A stretch of DNA of 51,793 bases from UBA1181 sp963626555 (GTDB taxonomy: Bacteria > Bacteroidota > Bacteroidia > Bacteroidales > Paludibacteraceae), in NCBI GenBank assembly GCA_963626555.1, contig CAVFXQ010000018.1:1-51793 (forward strand), in the 5' to 3' direction. The translations under genes were made by a program, and so were the position numbers. Positions 7,642-16,039 of the stretch are shown piece after piece; the first letter of the stretch is position 1, and each line of letters begins with the position of its first letter. A model generated the notes under the pieces. That model saw only the letters and a program-made list of their open reading frames with translations, did not search any database and was not told where the DNA came from.

Positions 7642-8117
7642 TGGGTGAAAGTCGTATATTCTTTGATAGAACGTTGATTAGGAAATTTTTATTGCTGATT
7701 TTTCTGTTGTTTCCTCTTTTGACTAATTGCAAAAGTGATGAGTCTTCTATCGGGGATTACGCTGTTTATGTGAAAACGACTTATAGCGAATATCAGACAT
7801 TGCGAACGCCTAATCGTGCGGTTACCTTCACAACAGATAGGGTCTATTCTACGAATTTTCAGTTAGGATTTGGTGGAGTTTGCATCTTTCGAGATATTAA
7901 TGGGTCTTTGGGTTGTTGCGATTTGGCTTGTCCCTATGAAAAATTAAGAACTACACGATTAACTATCAAAATGCCGTTCGCCACCTGCGAACAGTGTGGG
8001 TCTAAATTTGATCTTTCGTATGGTGTTGGCAATGTGATGAATGGACCGTCTACTTCTATTTTGAAAATGTATTCGAAGGTGGTGGATCGTGGAGATTATA
8101 TATTGGTGACCAACTAA
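7638..8117 (+). CDS. Rieske-like lipoprotein with four cysteines
   Basis: A 159-residue protein with a long basic/hydrophobic leader (FLLLIFLLFPLLTNC) ending at a lipobox-like LTNC, so Cys31 is the probable lipidation site. The mature part has GVCIFRD, then CCDLACPYEK and, about 25 residues on, CEQCGSKFDLSYGVGNV, followed by a GPST turn. This is the spacing of a Rieske-type domain, but Cys replaces the usual His ligands (CPYE and CxxC), suggesting Zn or Fe binding by cysteines, or a disulfide structure. I recognise similar lipoproteins in Bacteroidales, of unknown function. It overlaps the S4 gene and ends one base before the CotH gene, so the three are one operon. Confidence 0.6.
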   Translation: MMGESRIFFDRTLIRKFLLLIFLLFPLLTNCKSDESSIGDYAVYVKTTYSEYQTLRTPNRAVTFTTDRVYSTNFQLGFGGVCIFRDINGSLGCCDLACPYEKLRTTRLTIKMPFATCEQCGSKFDLSYGVGNVMNGPSTSILKMYSKVVDRGDYILVTN

Positions 8118-8118
8118 T

Positions 8119-10557
8119 ATGAAGAATTTTGGTTGTTTAGTTTTTCTGTTGTTGTCATTGTCATCCTCGTATGCTGAACTGCGTATTAATGAGGTGATGC
8201 CAGTGAATATAAATTATTTTGATGAAGAGAACAATCTGCCTGATAGTTGGATTGAGCTTAGGAATTGCTCAGATGAGCGTGTTTCGCTGAAGAATTATTC
8301 AATTCAGCGAGATACGGAAGATGACGTATATCACATAGCTGTAGACACTTTTGTCGCTCCTAATTCTTTTATTGTGCTTAATTGTGATGGTATAGGTCGG
8401 GATTTGCATGCGAATTTTAAACTTAAATACAAGAATAGTGCGACAATTCGTCTTATTTCGCCGTTGGGCGAGATTGTTGATGTATTGCGTGTCCCCACTA
8501 ATAAACAAGTTGGTGTCTCATACGGTTGTGGAGTGGATGATGAGTTAGGATGGTTGATAGAACCTACTCCGATGTCTGAAAACGGAAATACAAGTAAACG
8601 ATTTCTGACCGCTCCACAGTTGACGGTTGAGTCGGGTCTTTATGATGTTCCGTTCGTGGTAAATCTGAAGGAAACTAAGTCTGACGAAACGGTTAGATAT
8701 ACGATGGATGGAACAACTCCCACAGAGGAGGATTCTGTTTTCCCCCCGATGGGACTTGAGATAAGTAGAACTACCAATCTAAGAATCAAAAGTTTTGCGA
8801 ATGGGTGTGCATCATCTCTTAATGTTGTTTATTCGTATCTGTTTCATGAAAGAGAGATTACGTTACCTGTTATAGCTTTATCTGTTGATTATCAAGATCT
8901 TTATGGTTATAGGGAAGGGATATTATGTGAGAAACAATATTGGAAATATGCCAATTATTTCTATGATTGGATTAGGGAGGCAGATATAAAATATTTTGAT
9001 GAAAATGGGAGGATGGAGATTAATCAGAAAGGGCATATTAGGGTTATGGGGAATACTTCTCGACAACATCCAATGAAGTCGTTCGCTCTTTATTCGTCTG
9101 CTCGCTATGGTGCAGAAAATTTTGAGTATCCCTTTTTTAAAGAAAAATCGCATGTTGAAAAATATAATTCTGTTTCGTTACGTAATGCAGGTAATGATTT
9201 CCTTCTTGCTCATTTACGTGATGCAGTGTCGCAGACTTACATTGCTTCAGTGATGAAAGATGTTGATTATCAAGCCTATCAGCCTGTGATTGTCTATCTG
9301 AATGGCGAATATTATGGATTGATGAATCTTCGTGAACGTTCTAATCATTCAAATATAGATGCGAATCATCCTGAATGCGTGGATAATATTGACGTGGTAG
9401 AGAATTGGACAACCTCGAATTCTGGAGATATGAAAAATGCGATGACTTTCTATCAGCATTTTATGAGTGATACAACGACGTACGAGACCTTAGCTCAGGA
9501 GATGGATATTCCTGAGTTTTTGAATTATTATATTGGTGAATTGTATTTTGGAAATGCTGATTTTCCAGATAATAATGTTGTGATGTGGCGTAGTAGGAAG
9601 GAAGGTGGTAGGTGGCGATGGATCTTGAAAGATTTGGATATGACACTGAATTATCGTTTTGAGTACTCCTATCCTTACATGTTCTTCATTTCCAATTTCT
9701 TTGAGCAACATTTGCTGCCTCCTGTAGAGGACTCTGATAGTGTGGGGTCATACGAATTTTCAACGCGTTTAATACGTAGATTGTGTAAGATGCGACCATT
9801 TCAACGCTTATTGATTGAGAATCTATCAGTTGATTTAGGAGACATTTTTCTTCCAGAGTATGTCGTTGCTCACATTGATAGTTTAGCTCGCCAAATTGAG
9901 TATGAATTTCCTTTTACATACGATTTATATCATGAGTATAGGGACAGTCTGAATGTGGATTGGTATCAAGAAGTGCAGTTTATGAAAGATTATTTAGTAG
10001 GACGAAATAGAATGTTATACAATTCTATGGGCAATTTTTTCAAATTAGGCACTGTTTATGCTTTGACAGTCAACAAGGAAAGACAATATGATATTTCTTT
10101 GAATATTAACGAGGTAGAAATGGTACATTCTGTCTTTGATGGCTATTATTATGCGGATAGACCTTTGATGATAAAAGCGAAGATGAAAGATGACAGTTGC
10201 TCAATTGCTGGGTGGAAGATTGATATGGTCGGGAGAGACACCATGTCGTATCTCGTCAAAGGAGATTCTTTGCGCTTTTTGTTGTTTGATGAGAATATAT
10301 ATGAATTAGTAAAGATAAACCCTATAGTAGGTTTTGATGTGCCAGAAATTGCTGAAATGCAGGTGTACAATGTTGATGGAGGACTGATTGTAGTGGTACA
10401 GAAGGGGGCAAAGGATTTTTCTGTCTATGATTTGTTAGGTCGAGACTATCTGCATCGACAATTACCTGAAAATTCAATGATATTTTTGCGGTTGCCCAAA
10501 GGGTGCTATATTCTCCATAGTGGTGCGGAGAGGCGTAAGGTTATTGTGGATAGATAA
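8119..10557 (+). CDS. CotH-kinase family surface protein with lamin-tail domain
   Basis: An exported 812-residue protein. Signal peptide at 1-19 (FLLLSLSSSYA); lamin-tail domain at about 20-130 (LRINEVMPVN, DSWIELRNCSDERVSLKNYSI); chitobiase C-terminal-type domain at about 165-245 (VRYTMDGTTPTEED); CotH domain at about 255-610. In the CotH part, YLNGEYYGLMNLRERSNHSN corresponds to the nucleotide-binding strand and WILKDLDMTLNY to the metal-binding DxD motif. CotH proteins are atypical kinases that phosphorylate secreted proteins. The tail from about 740 (MQVYNVDGGLIVVV, FSVYDLLGR, LPKGCYIL, RRKVIV) resembles a T9SS type A sorting domain. Predicted location is the cell surface. Substrate unknown. 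Confidence 0.8.
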   Translation: MKNFGCLVFLLLSLSSSYAELRINEVMPVNINYFDEENNLPDSWIELRNCSDERVSLKNYSIQRDTEDDVYHIAVDTFVAPNSFIVLNCDGIGRDLHANFKLKYKNSATIRLISPLGEIVDVLRVPTNKQVGVSYGCGVDDELGWLIEPTPMSENGNTSKRFLTAPQLTVESGLYDVPFVVNLKETKSDETVRYTMDGTTPTEEDSVFPPMGLEISRTTNLRIKSFANGCASSLNVVYSYLFHEREITLPVIALSVDYQDLYGYREGILCEKQYWKYANYFYDWIREADIKYFDENGRMEINQKGHIRVMGNTSRQHPMKSFALYSSARYGAENFEYPFFKEKSHVEKYNSVSLRNAGNDFLLAHLRDAVSQTYIASVMKDVDYQAYQPVIVYLNGEYYGLMNLRERSNHSNIDANHPECVDNIDVVENWTTSNSGDMKNAMTFYQHFMSDTTTYETLAQEMDIPEFLNYYIGELYFGNADFPDNNVVMWRSRKEGGRWRWILKDLDMTLNYRFEYSYPYMFFISNFFEQHLLPPVEDSDSVGSYEFSTRLIRRLCKMRPFQRLLIENLSVDLGDIFLPEYVVAHIDSLARQIEYEFPFTYDLYHEYRDSLNVDWYQEVQFMKDYLVGRNRMLYNSMGNFFKLGTVYALTVNKERQYDISLNINEVEMVHSVFDGYYYADRPLMIKAKMKDDSCSIAGWKIDMVGRDTMSYLVKGDSLRFLLFDENIYELVKINPIVGFDVPEIAEMQVYNVDGGLIVVVQKGAKDFSVYDLLGRDYLHRQLPENSMIFLRLPKGCYILHSGAERRKVIVDR

Positions 10558-10565
10558 TATGTAAA

Positions 10566-10595
10566 AAGGCTCAGATATATGGTTATCTGAGCCTT
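10566..10595. terminator. Terminator between convergent CotH and DUF4384 genes
   Basis: A perfect 12-bp stem, AAGGCTCAGATA (10566-10577) with TATCTGAGCCTT (10584-10595). On the minus strand it is followed by a T run, so it ends the CHASE2/caspase/DUF4384 operon; on the plus strand the T run is lacking, but it may still stop the CotH transcript. Confidence 0.8.
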
Positions 10596-10634
10596 AAAAC
10601 GCCATTGCTTGAGTATTCTTTCCTTTACAGTGAT

Positions 10635-11513
10635 TTACTTGATGATAATATCTTTTGCGTATACTCCTACGGGGTATTTTGATGCTTGAATATTCTTGAC
10701 ATCAGCCTTGTCTAAATATTTGCTGACTTGTCGTAAATCGTATGGAACTTCTGCTGCTACCAATACTAAGTTATTCAATCCTTTAGGCTCATAAAAACCA
10801 ATCGGGAACGTCGTTAGGTCGATTGTGCAGTGAGCAGGAATTAGAAGGTGAGAGAGCGTCGTTGCATCGTCGATTGGCAGGCAAACTGCTTTCTCGTTAG
10901 ATGTTTGGTCAAAGTCTAAAATATTGACATATAATGCCATGTCGCTTTTGTTTTTAATCCTTACGATGGCTTGGCTATTGGCTTTGATAGAACCTTCAAC
11001 GGGTTGCAATGTGTTGCGGTCTAAAATGTCAAATGAAATAGCATAGTCGGTCTTTGCATTGTTGAAATCATTGAAAGATACGCCTTGTGCTTTGTAGATG
11101 AGAGCCTTAGCTATGTCATTCTCAATAATGTCTCCACGGTAAGTACAACCAGCAGCGTCATTGCTGATTCTGTCTGAACCTCCGTTGAAGAGAGACTTGG
11201 AAGCGTGGGCTACGAAATTGGCAGAATAGTTCTGCTTGCCTTTGTAGTTGGCAATCAACTCACTGAGTTTCTTGCTATTGGTTTGAGAGAATGAGTATAA
11301 TTTCTCTGCCGTTCTGTCTAATACGGAAAGGGCGGAGTTGTCGGAAACTCGAACAATGTCGCTTCCTGAGAGTTTATCTCTCTTTTGGAGCGATTGCCAC
11401 TCTCCGTTTACTTGTTTCTCTGCTTGACCAATCACGCTATATACATACATATCTTGTGCGGATAGCATGCATGCCAGCATGCCAAAAATCGCTGCAAAAA
11501 ATATTCTTTTCAT
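10635..11513 (-). CDS. Exported DUF4384 domain protein
   Basis: A 292-residue protein with a signal peptide (MKRIFFAAIFGMLACMLSA, then QDMYVY). Residues about 20-140 form a small domain with YSVIGQAEKQVNGEWQSL and a KLSGSDIVRVSDNSALSVLD segment. Residues about 150-250 match DUF4384: IKANSQAIVRIKNKSDMALYVNIL, then HCTIDL and GFYEPKGLNNLVLVAAEVPYD. DUF4384 domains are commonly found beside or fused to caspase-like peptidases in bacteria; their role is unknown. The gene is third in the operon, starting 24 bases after the caspase stop, which makes a joint function likely. Confidence 0.75.
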   Translation of the reverse strand: MKRIFFAAIFGMLACMLSAQDMYVYSVIGQAEKQVNGEWQSLQKRDKLSGSDIVRVSDNSALSVLDRTAEKLYSFSQTNSKKLSELIANYKGKQNYSANFVAHASKSLFNGGSDRISNDAAGCTYRGDIIENDIAKALIYKAQGVSFNDFNNAKTDYAISFDILDRNTLQPVEGSIKANSQAIVRIKNKSDMALYVNILDFDQTSNEKAVCLPIDDATTLSHLLIPAHCTIDLTTFPIGFYEPKGLNNLVLVAAEVPYDLRQVSKYLDKADVKNIQASKYPVGVYAKDIIIK

Positions 11514-11537
11514 ACGCTATCCATTATTATGTTAACA

Positions 11538-13574
11538 CTATTTCTTCTCGAAAAGGATAAAGTTTCCTTGTCTATTCTCAAATATAGGCATTTGTCTTCC
11601 ATTGGTGGCATTTCTCACTTGATTTCTGATGTAAAGTTCAAGTGCGTCTAATGTTACATTGCCATTTTCATCTATTGCTGCGCCTTTGATACCTTCGAGC
11701 AATGCTTTGGTGAAAATTCCGTTTTCCCATTGTTCTGATTCATTGGACTTTTGAGCTTCTGTGCTTGAATAGAACCCGATTATGTCTGGGTCTGCTAATG
11801 AGAATGTCTCTACGGTTGATTTAACGCCATACATTGAGCCTGAGTGACATGCATCCATAAAGATGATAATTCTACACTTTTTGTCTTTCAGCCTTTTTAA
11901 GGCACTCTTAATGATATCGAAATCTACTGCTGTGGCAAAAAGGTCATTGCTCTCTGCATTGCACGACAGGAAGTAGGTCTCTGCTCCTTCTTTTGCTCCG
12001 TGTCCAGAGAAGAACAGGAGAACTACGTCTCCTTGTGTAACGGAGTTAACTAATGATGAGAGTCCTTTCTTGATGTTTTTATCTGTTCCTGCCTTGTCTT
12101 TCACTAAGTTGGCAGTTTTGATTTGTTGAAATTGATTTAGATTGCATCCTTTGATGGTGTTCATGAAGTCTTCTGCGTCTTTTGCCGCATGTTGTAATTT
12201 GAGGTCCGCTTGGTCATAGTCGCTGATGCCGACTGAGAAGATGTGAAGATTTGGTTTTGGACGGTCTCCTTTGTAATGCAATGTCACAACTGCGGGGTCG
12301 CTATTTTGTCCCTTATTGTCTTTGGCAATTAACTGCACTCTACAGGTGGATGCGCGTGGCAAAGTGAGCGACAAAAGCTTCCCTACGGGTCTTACTCCTT
12401 TTGTGTTAGGATATTTTTCCCCGTTGATGTACGCTGTGATGTCTGGTTCGCTTCCATCGTAAGTACTTGTCTCGTAAGTGAATGTAACGTTTGGATTTGA
12501 GTACGAAGAGCCATCTTTCGGACTCAAAATCTTGATGGTTGGCATTCCTTCTGCTTTTGTTGTTACGCCTTGGTTGTTATTGTTGGTCGGAGCAATGGTA
12601 GAGTTGCTATTATTGCTTGTAGATGAGTTTGCGTTGTTTGTTTGCTTGTCTGCTACGGATTGCTCTGCCGCTAAGTTGGGTGTTTTATAGGTGAATACCT
12701 CTAAGTTAGGGACGTTGGCAGCGGATATTTTTGCTTTTGGAGTTTTCCTTTGCCATGCGAAGGCAGCTGTCTTTGCCTCTGCGGCCGTGTTGTACGTTGG
12801 CTTCACGACAAAATTGCCTGCTCGGTCAATGGCACACCACTTTCCTTTGTATTTGACAACGGCAAAGTATGTGTTGGCGTTGAACATTGAGTTCTTGTCT
12901 AAGTTGTCAAAAACAGGCTTCATCACCCAATTGCCTAAGTAATTGATGAATCCAATTTTCTTTACAGAACCTTTCATGCCGATGTAGATGTTCTCTCCAA
13001 CAACGGCATTATTATTCCATTCATTGATAGCTTTCTTCAGGTCTTCTTTAGAGGTAAAGAAAGGATTGATAGCCATAGCGCCGTCATTTCCTAAACATCC
13101 CCATTGTCCATCTAATTTAACTATAGAGTAGGAAAGTCCTTTGCTAAAGTTCACTTCAGAGTCCACCTCTTCATAGATAGGACGGAAATACATATCTCCA
13201 GTGTAGTCTACGAATCCCCATTTAGAGTAGGTTGCGTCGTAGATGGGGTAGAGGAATTTTTCTTTTGAAGCTTTTGCAACAGCAAAACGTGTTGCTTTTA
13301 GTGCTAATTCTTTAGAAGTCCATACGGCTTTTGTTAAGAAGTTGCCTTTTGCATCAATACCTGCCCATTTCCCATTGTATTTTACGATGGCGTATTTCTT
13401 TCCTTGAAAGGCGTTGGAAACGTCATACTCTTCAAATTTAGGCTCCACAACCCATGTCGAACCATTCATAAATCCCCATTTCCCTGTCTTAACGCTCTTG
13501 CTGGCTTTCTGCGCAGAAAGTGGTGTCAGCAAAAGTATAAGAAAACAGACTGTCAGAAAATAAAACCTTCTCAT
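11538..13574 (-). CDS. Exported WG-repeat protein with C-terminal caspase-like peptidase
   Basis: A 678-residue protein. A signal peptide (1-21, FLILLLTPLSAQ) is followed by about six WG-type repeats to residue 280 (GKWGFMNGS, GKWAGIDAKGNF, SKWGFVDYTGD, GQWGCLGNDG, KKIGFINYLGNW, GKWCAIDRAGNF). An Asn/Ser/Thr-rich linker spans about 305-345 and an Ig-like part about 350-435. The caspase (C14) fold spans about 442-678: HIFSVGISDYD, catalytic His525 in FFSGHGAKEG and catalytic Cys576 in FMDACHSGSM. Both catalytic residues are present, so it should be active, in the periplasm or beyond. WG repeats are presumed protein-binding. It is second in the operon, 31 bases after the CHASE2 gene. Confidence 0.85.
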   Translation of the reverse strand: MRRFYFLTVCFLILLLTPLSAQKASKSVKTGKWGFMNGSTWVVEPKFEEYDVSNAFQGKKYAIVKYNGKWAGIDAKGNFLTKAVWTSKELALKATRFAVAKASKEKFLYPIYDATYSKWGFVDYTGDMYFRPIYEEVDSEVNFSKGLSYSIVKLDGQWGCLGNDGAMAINPFFTSKEDLKKAINEWNNNAVVGENIYIGMKGSVKKIGFINYLGNWVMKPVFDNLDKNSMFNANTYFAVVKYKGKWCAIDRAGNFVVKPTYNTAAEAKTAAFAWQRKTPKAKISAANVPNLEVFTYKTPNLAAEQSVADKQTNNANSSTSNNSNSTIAPTNNNNQGVTTKAEGMPTIKILSPKDGSSYSNPNVTFTYETSTYDGSEPDITAYINGEKYPNTKGVRPVGKLLSLTLPRASTCRVQLIAKDNKGQNSDPAVVTLHYKGDRPKPNLHIFSVGISDYDQADLKLQHAAKDAEDFMNTIKGCNLNQFQQIKTANLVKDKAGTDKNIKKGLSSLVNSVTQGDVVLLFFSGHGAKEGAETYFLSCNAESNDLFATAVDFDIIKSALKRLKDKKCRIIIFMDACHSGSMYGVKSTVETFSLADPDIIGFYSSTEAQKSNESEQWENGIFTKALLEGIKGAAIDENGNVTLDALELYIRNQVRNATNGRQMPIFENRQGNFILFEKK

Positions 13575-13605
13575 CTTATATCATTTTTTTATTATCTCTA
13601 ATATG

Positions 13606-14745
13606 TTAGTTTGTCTCGTCCTTACCCGTCCATTTACGCCATTTCAACAATAGGAAATAGAATATTTCGGCTGCATAGCCTCCCATTCCTGTGCCTAACA
13701 ACGCATAAAGCATTCGGATGTTATATTGCTTCTCTATAAAGAAATAGCCTGAAATGAAGACTAAGCTCATCATCACAATGATTTGTGTTGAAGTGGACAA
13801 GAATCCAGAGTAGTCATTGTATATTTCATTAATCATAACATAGATAACGCAAAATATAAAGGAAATAATCAAACCTAAAATAAGTGCATCTCTTTCACTC
13901 ATACTGTCAATTAATCGCCCTTCTTTGGTTAGTGTTGAGATAGAATAACCGTGTATCGTGGTTCCACAGATACGTCTGCTGCCGTCTATCTTTACGGGTA
14001 TTTCGTGGAAATCTCGAAGGTCGGCGAAGTCTCCCATCAAGAAAATTTTACCTTCTACCTCTTCTGGAAAGAGAGGGTCATAAATGTGTATTTTGTTGAA
14101 TAGGGTTTGTTTGTAGTTGATAAGCTCTGTGTTGTCTGGTCTTGCCTCCCATTTCTCGTATATGTCGGGATATGCCATCTTGATTATCTCGTGAACGTAG
14201 GTGCTAAGGGTAGTGTCGCCAAATTGAAGTGTACGACTGAACGTGCGAACAGTCTCGTTTTCTACATTCACGCATGCTTCAACGCATCCTGTCTCCTTGA
14301 CAAAATAAGATTCCTCTTTGACGAATGTGTCGTAGTTTGGTACCATTCTACAGGCGGCGATAACATTTTTGCATCGTGCTATCGTTCGTTGCAAACTGTC
14401 GTTGGCGATCGTGTCTCTGCCGTTCGGACCAAAAATCACATCCAAGGCGATTACTTTTGCTCCACAATCATGCAATCTCTGTATGCCGTCTGCGATTTCG
14501 GCACGGTCATAGCAGTTTGATATGTCGAAAAGGACGACATCGTCATTAAAGTCCATCACTTCATCTGCATTTTGATTCATAATTTCAAAGTAGGAGTCGG
14601 TGATGTTGAATTTATTGAGTACGACACTCACAGGATCAAGGTAGGACGAACTAAATCCGATACTTCTCACGACGAGGCACAGTGTGATGATAACAATCAT
14701 CACCCCTATTGCATGAGGAATGAATTGCGTGAAAAATTTCTTCAT
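13606..14745 (-). CDS. CHASE2-domain membrane protein without output domain
   Basis: A 379-residue protein: one N-terminal membrane segment (about 10-30), an extracytoplasmic domain (about 35-290), and three C-terminal membrane segments (LILGLIISFIFCVIYVMI, IIVMMSLVFISGYFF, YALLGTGMGGYAAEIFYFLL). The soluble part has the CHASE2 pattern: VVLFDISNCYDRAEIADGI, GAKVIALDVIFGP, then IFLMGDFADLRDFHEIP and ICGTTIHGYSIS. CHASE2 is a sensory domain normally joined to kinases or cyclases. Here the protein ends after a short basic tail, so any signal must pass to a partner, plausibly the exported caspase encoded next. The operon's promoter lies just upstream. Confidence 0.8.
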   Translation of the reverse strand: MKKFFTQFIPHAIGVMIVIITLCLVVRSIGFSSSYLDPVSVVLNKFNITDSYFEIMNQNADEVMDFNDDVVLFDISNCYDRAEIADGIQRLHDCGAKVIALDVIFGPNGRDTIANDSLQRTIARCKNVIAACRMVPNYDTFVKEESYFVKETGCVEACVNVENETVRTFSRTLQFGDTTLSTYVHEIIKMAYPDIYEKWEARPDNTELINYKQTLFNKIHIYDPLFPEEVEGKIFLMGDFADLRDFHEIPVKIDGSRRICGTTIHGYSISTLTKEGRLIDSMSERDALILGLIISFIFCVIYVMINEIYNDYSGFLSTSTQIIVMMSLVFISGYFFIEKQYNIRMLYALLGTGMGGYAAEIFYFLLLKWRKWTGKDETN

Positions 14746-14823
14746 GGTGTCAGTAGTCAGACTTCGTTAAAAAATATGTGTTTTTACAATGTTGTTTGTC
14801 GTAACTTGATATTACTATTTTCA

Positions 14824-14854
14824 CAAAAATATAAAACTTTGGTGTACCAACAAA
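14824..14854 (-). promoter_or_regulatory. Promoter of the CHASE2/caspase/DUF4384 operon
   Basis: Read on the minus strand, a -33 TTTG (14854-14851) and a -7 TATTTTTG (14831-14824) are separated by 19 bases, a full match to the Bacteroidota consensus. The transcript would start near 14817, leaving about 70 bases of leader before the CHASE2 ATG. Confidence 0.75.
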
Positions 14855-14864
14855 AACAAAAATG

Positions 14865-14898
14865 AGAGGCGTTGGAAGCAACCGTTTCCAACGCCTCT
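14865..14898. terminator. Terminator of asd
   Basis: A perfect 13-bp stem, AGAGGCGTTGGAA (14865-14877) with its complement at 14886-14898. T-rich sequence follows on both strands, so it can act in both directions; its clear client is asd, whose stop is 24 bases away on the minus strand. Confidence 0.85.
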
Positions 14899-14921
14899 TT
14901 TTATAGTATGAATGAAGATTG

Positions 14922-15932
14922 TTATTTTACGTTTCCTACCTTGATAAGGTATTCTGCGATCTGGACAGCGTTTAAGGCTGCTCCCTTCTTGATTTGGTCG
15001 CCCACCAACCAAAGTGTTAATCCGTTGTCGTTGGCTAAGTCTTTGCGGATACGACCAACATAGACGTCGTCTTTTCCTGCTAAGAATAAAGGCATTGGGT
15101 ATTTCTTGTTTGCTGGGTCGTCCATTACTTGAACTCCTTCGCCTTTAGACAATGCCTCGCGAGCTTCTTCTACCGAGATTGGTTTTTCTGTCTCAATCCA
15201 TACTGCCTCTGAGTGAGAACGCAAGGAAGGAACCCGAACGCACATCGCAGAACAAGCGACGTCGCTGTGCATAATCTTGCGAGTCTCGTTGAACATCTTC
15301 ATCTCTTCTTTCGTGTAACCGTTGTCGGTGAAGACATCAATTTGTGGAATCACGTTGTATGCGAGTTGGTAAGCGAACTTGTTAACGGTTACGGGCTTGT
15401 TGTCGAGTACTTCACGATATTGCTGCTCCAATTCCGCCATTGCTGCTGCTCCTGCTCCACTTGCTGCTTGATAACTTGCAATATGAATACGTTTGATGTG
15501 GCTCAGTTTCTCCAATGGTTGAAGAACGACTACCATCATAATGGTAGTACAGTTAGGGTTGGCGATGATGCCACGAGGACGGTTGAGTGCATCTTCAGCG
15601 TTGCACTCTGGAACAACCAAAGGAACGTCGTTATCCATTCTGAACGCACTCGAATTGTCAATCATCACTGCACCATATTTAGTAATGTCTGCAGCATATT
15701 CTTTGGAGATTCCAGCTCCCGCAGATGTGAATGCGATGTCAATTCCCTTGAAATCATCTCCATGCTTAAGTTCCTTGACTGTGTATTTCTTTCCTTTGAA
15801 CTCGTACTCTGTACCTGCACTTCTTGATGATCCGAAAAGAACCAATTCATCGATTGGAAAATTTCTTTCTGCTAACACGCGGAGGAACTCCTGTCCTACT
15901 GCACCACTGGCTCCTACAATTGCTACTTTCAT
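14922..15932 (-). CDS. asd: Aspartate-semialdehyde dehydrogenase
   Basis: A 336-residue cytosolic enzyme that reduces aspartyl phosphate to aspartate semialdehyde with NADPH, feeding lysine, diaminopimelate, threonine and methionine synthesis. It shows the N-terminal nucleotide-binding motif VAIVGASGAVGQEF, IDNSSAFRMD near 91-100, the catalytic Cys128 in NPNCTTI, and a substrate-binding segment SLRSHSEAVWIE. Length is normal. It is a single-gene unit: its promoter shares a dyad with the divergent gene at 16040 and it ends in its own terminator. Confidence 0.95.
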   Translation of the reverse strand: MKVAIVGASGAVGQEFLRVLAERNFPIDELVLFGSSRSAGTEYEFKGKKYTVKELKHGDDFKGIDIAFTSAGAGISKEYAADITKYGAVMIDNSSAFRMDNDVPLVVPECNAEDALNRPRGIIANPNCTTIMMVVVLQPLEKLSHIKRIHIASYQAASGAGAAAMAELEQQYREVLDNKPVTVNKFAYQLAYNVIPQIDVFTDNGYTKEEMKMFNETRKIMHSDVACSAMCVRVPSLRSHSEAVWIETEKPISVEEAREALSKGEGVQVMDDPANKKYPMPLFLAGKDDVYVGRIRKDLANDNGLTLWLVGDQIKKGAALNAVQIAEYLIKVGNVK

Positions 15933-15982
15933 TTAGTTGACAATTAGTTGTTAATTAAATTTGGTCTTGTTTTGGAATTTAT

Positions 15983-16016
15983 TTTTATCTTTGCCAAAAC
16001 CTGTGCAAAGATAAAA
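15983..16016. promoter_or_regulatory. Dyad of two facing -7 elements between asd and the lamin-tail gene
   Basis: A perfect 12-bp inverted repeat (15983-15994 with 16005-16016, 10-base centre) contains TATCTTTG on the plus strand (15986-15993) and TATCTTTG on the minus strand (16013-16006). Each is a consensus -7 element, one directed to the gene at 16040, the other to asd. A -33 TTTG for the plus direction lies at 15960-15963 (22-base spacer); none is clear for the minus direction. Both start sites fall at about 16000. Confidence 0.65.
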
Positions 16017-16039
16017 TTAATACAAAAAATATTTGAGCA

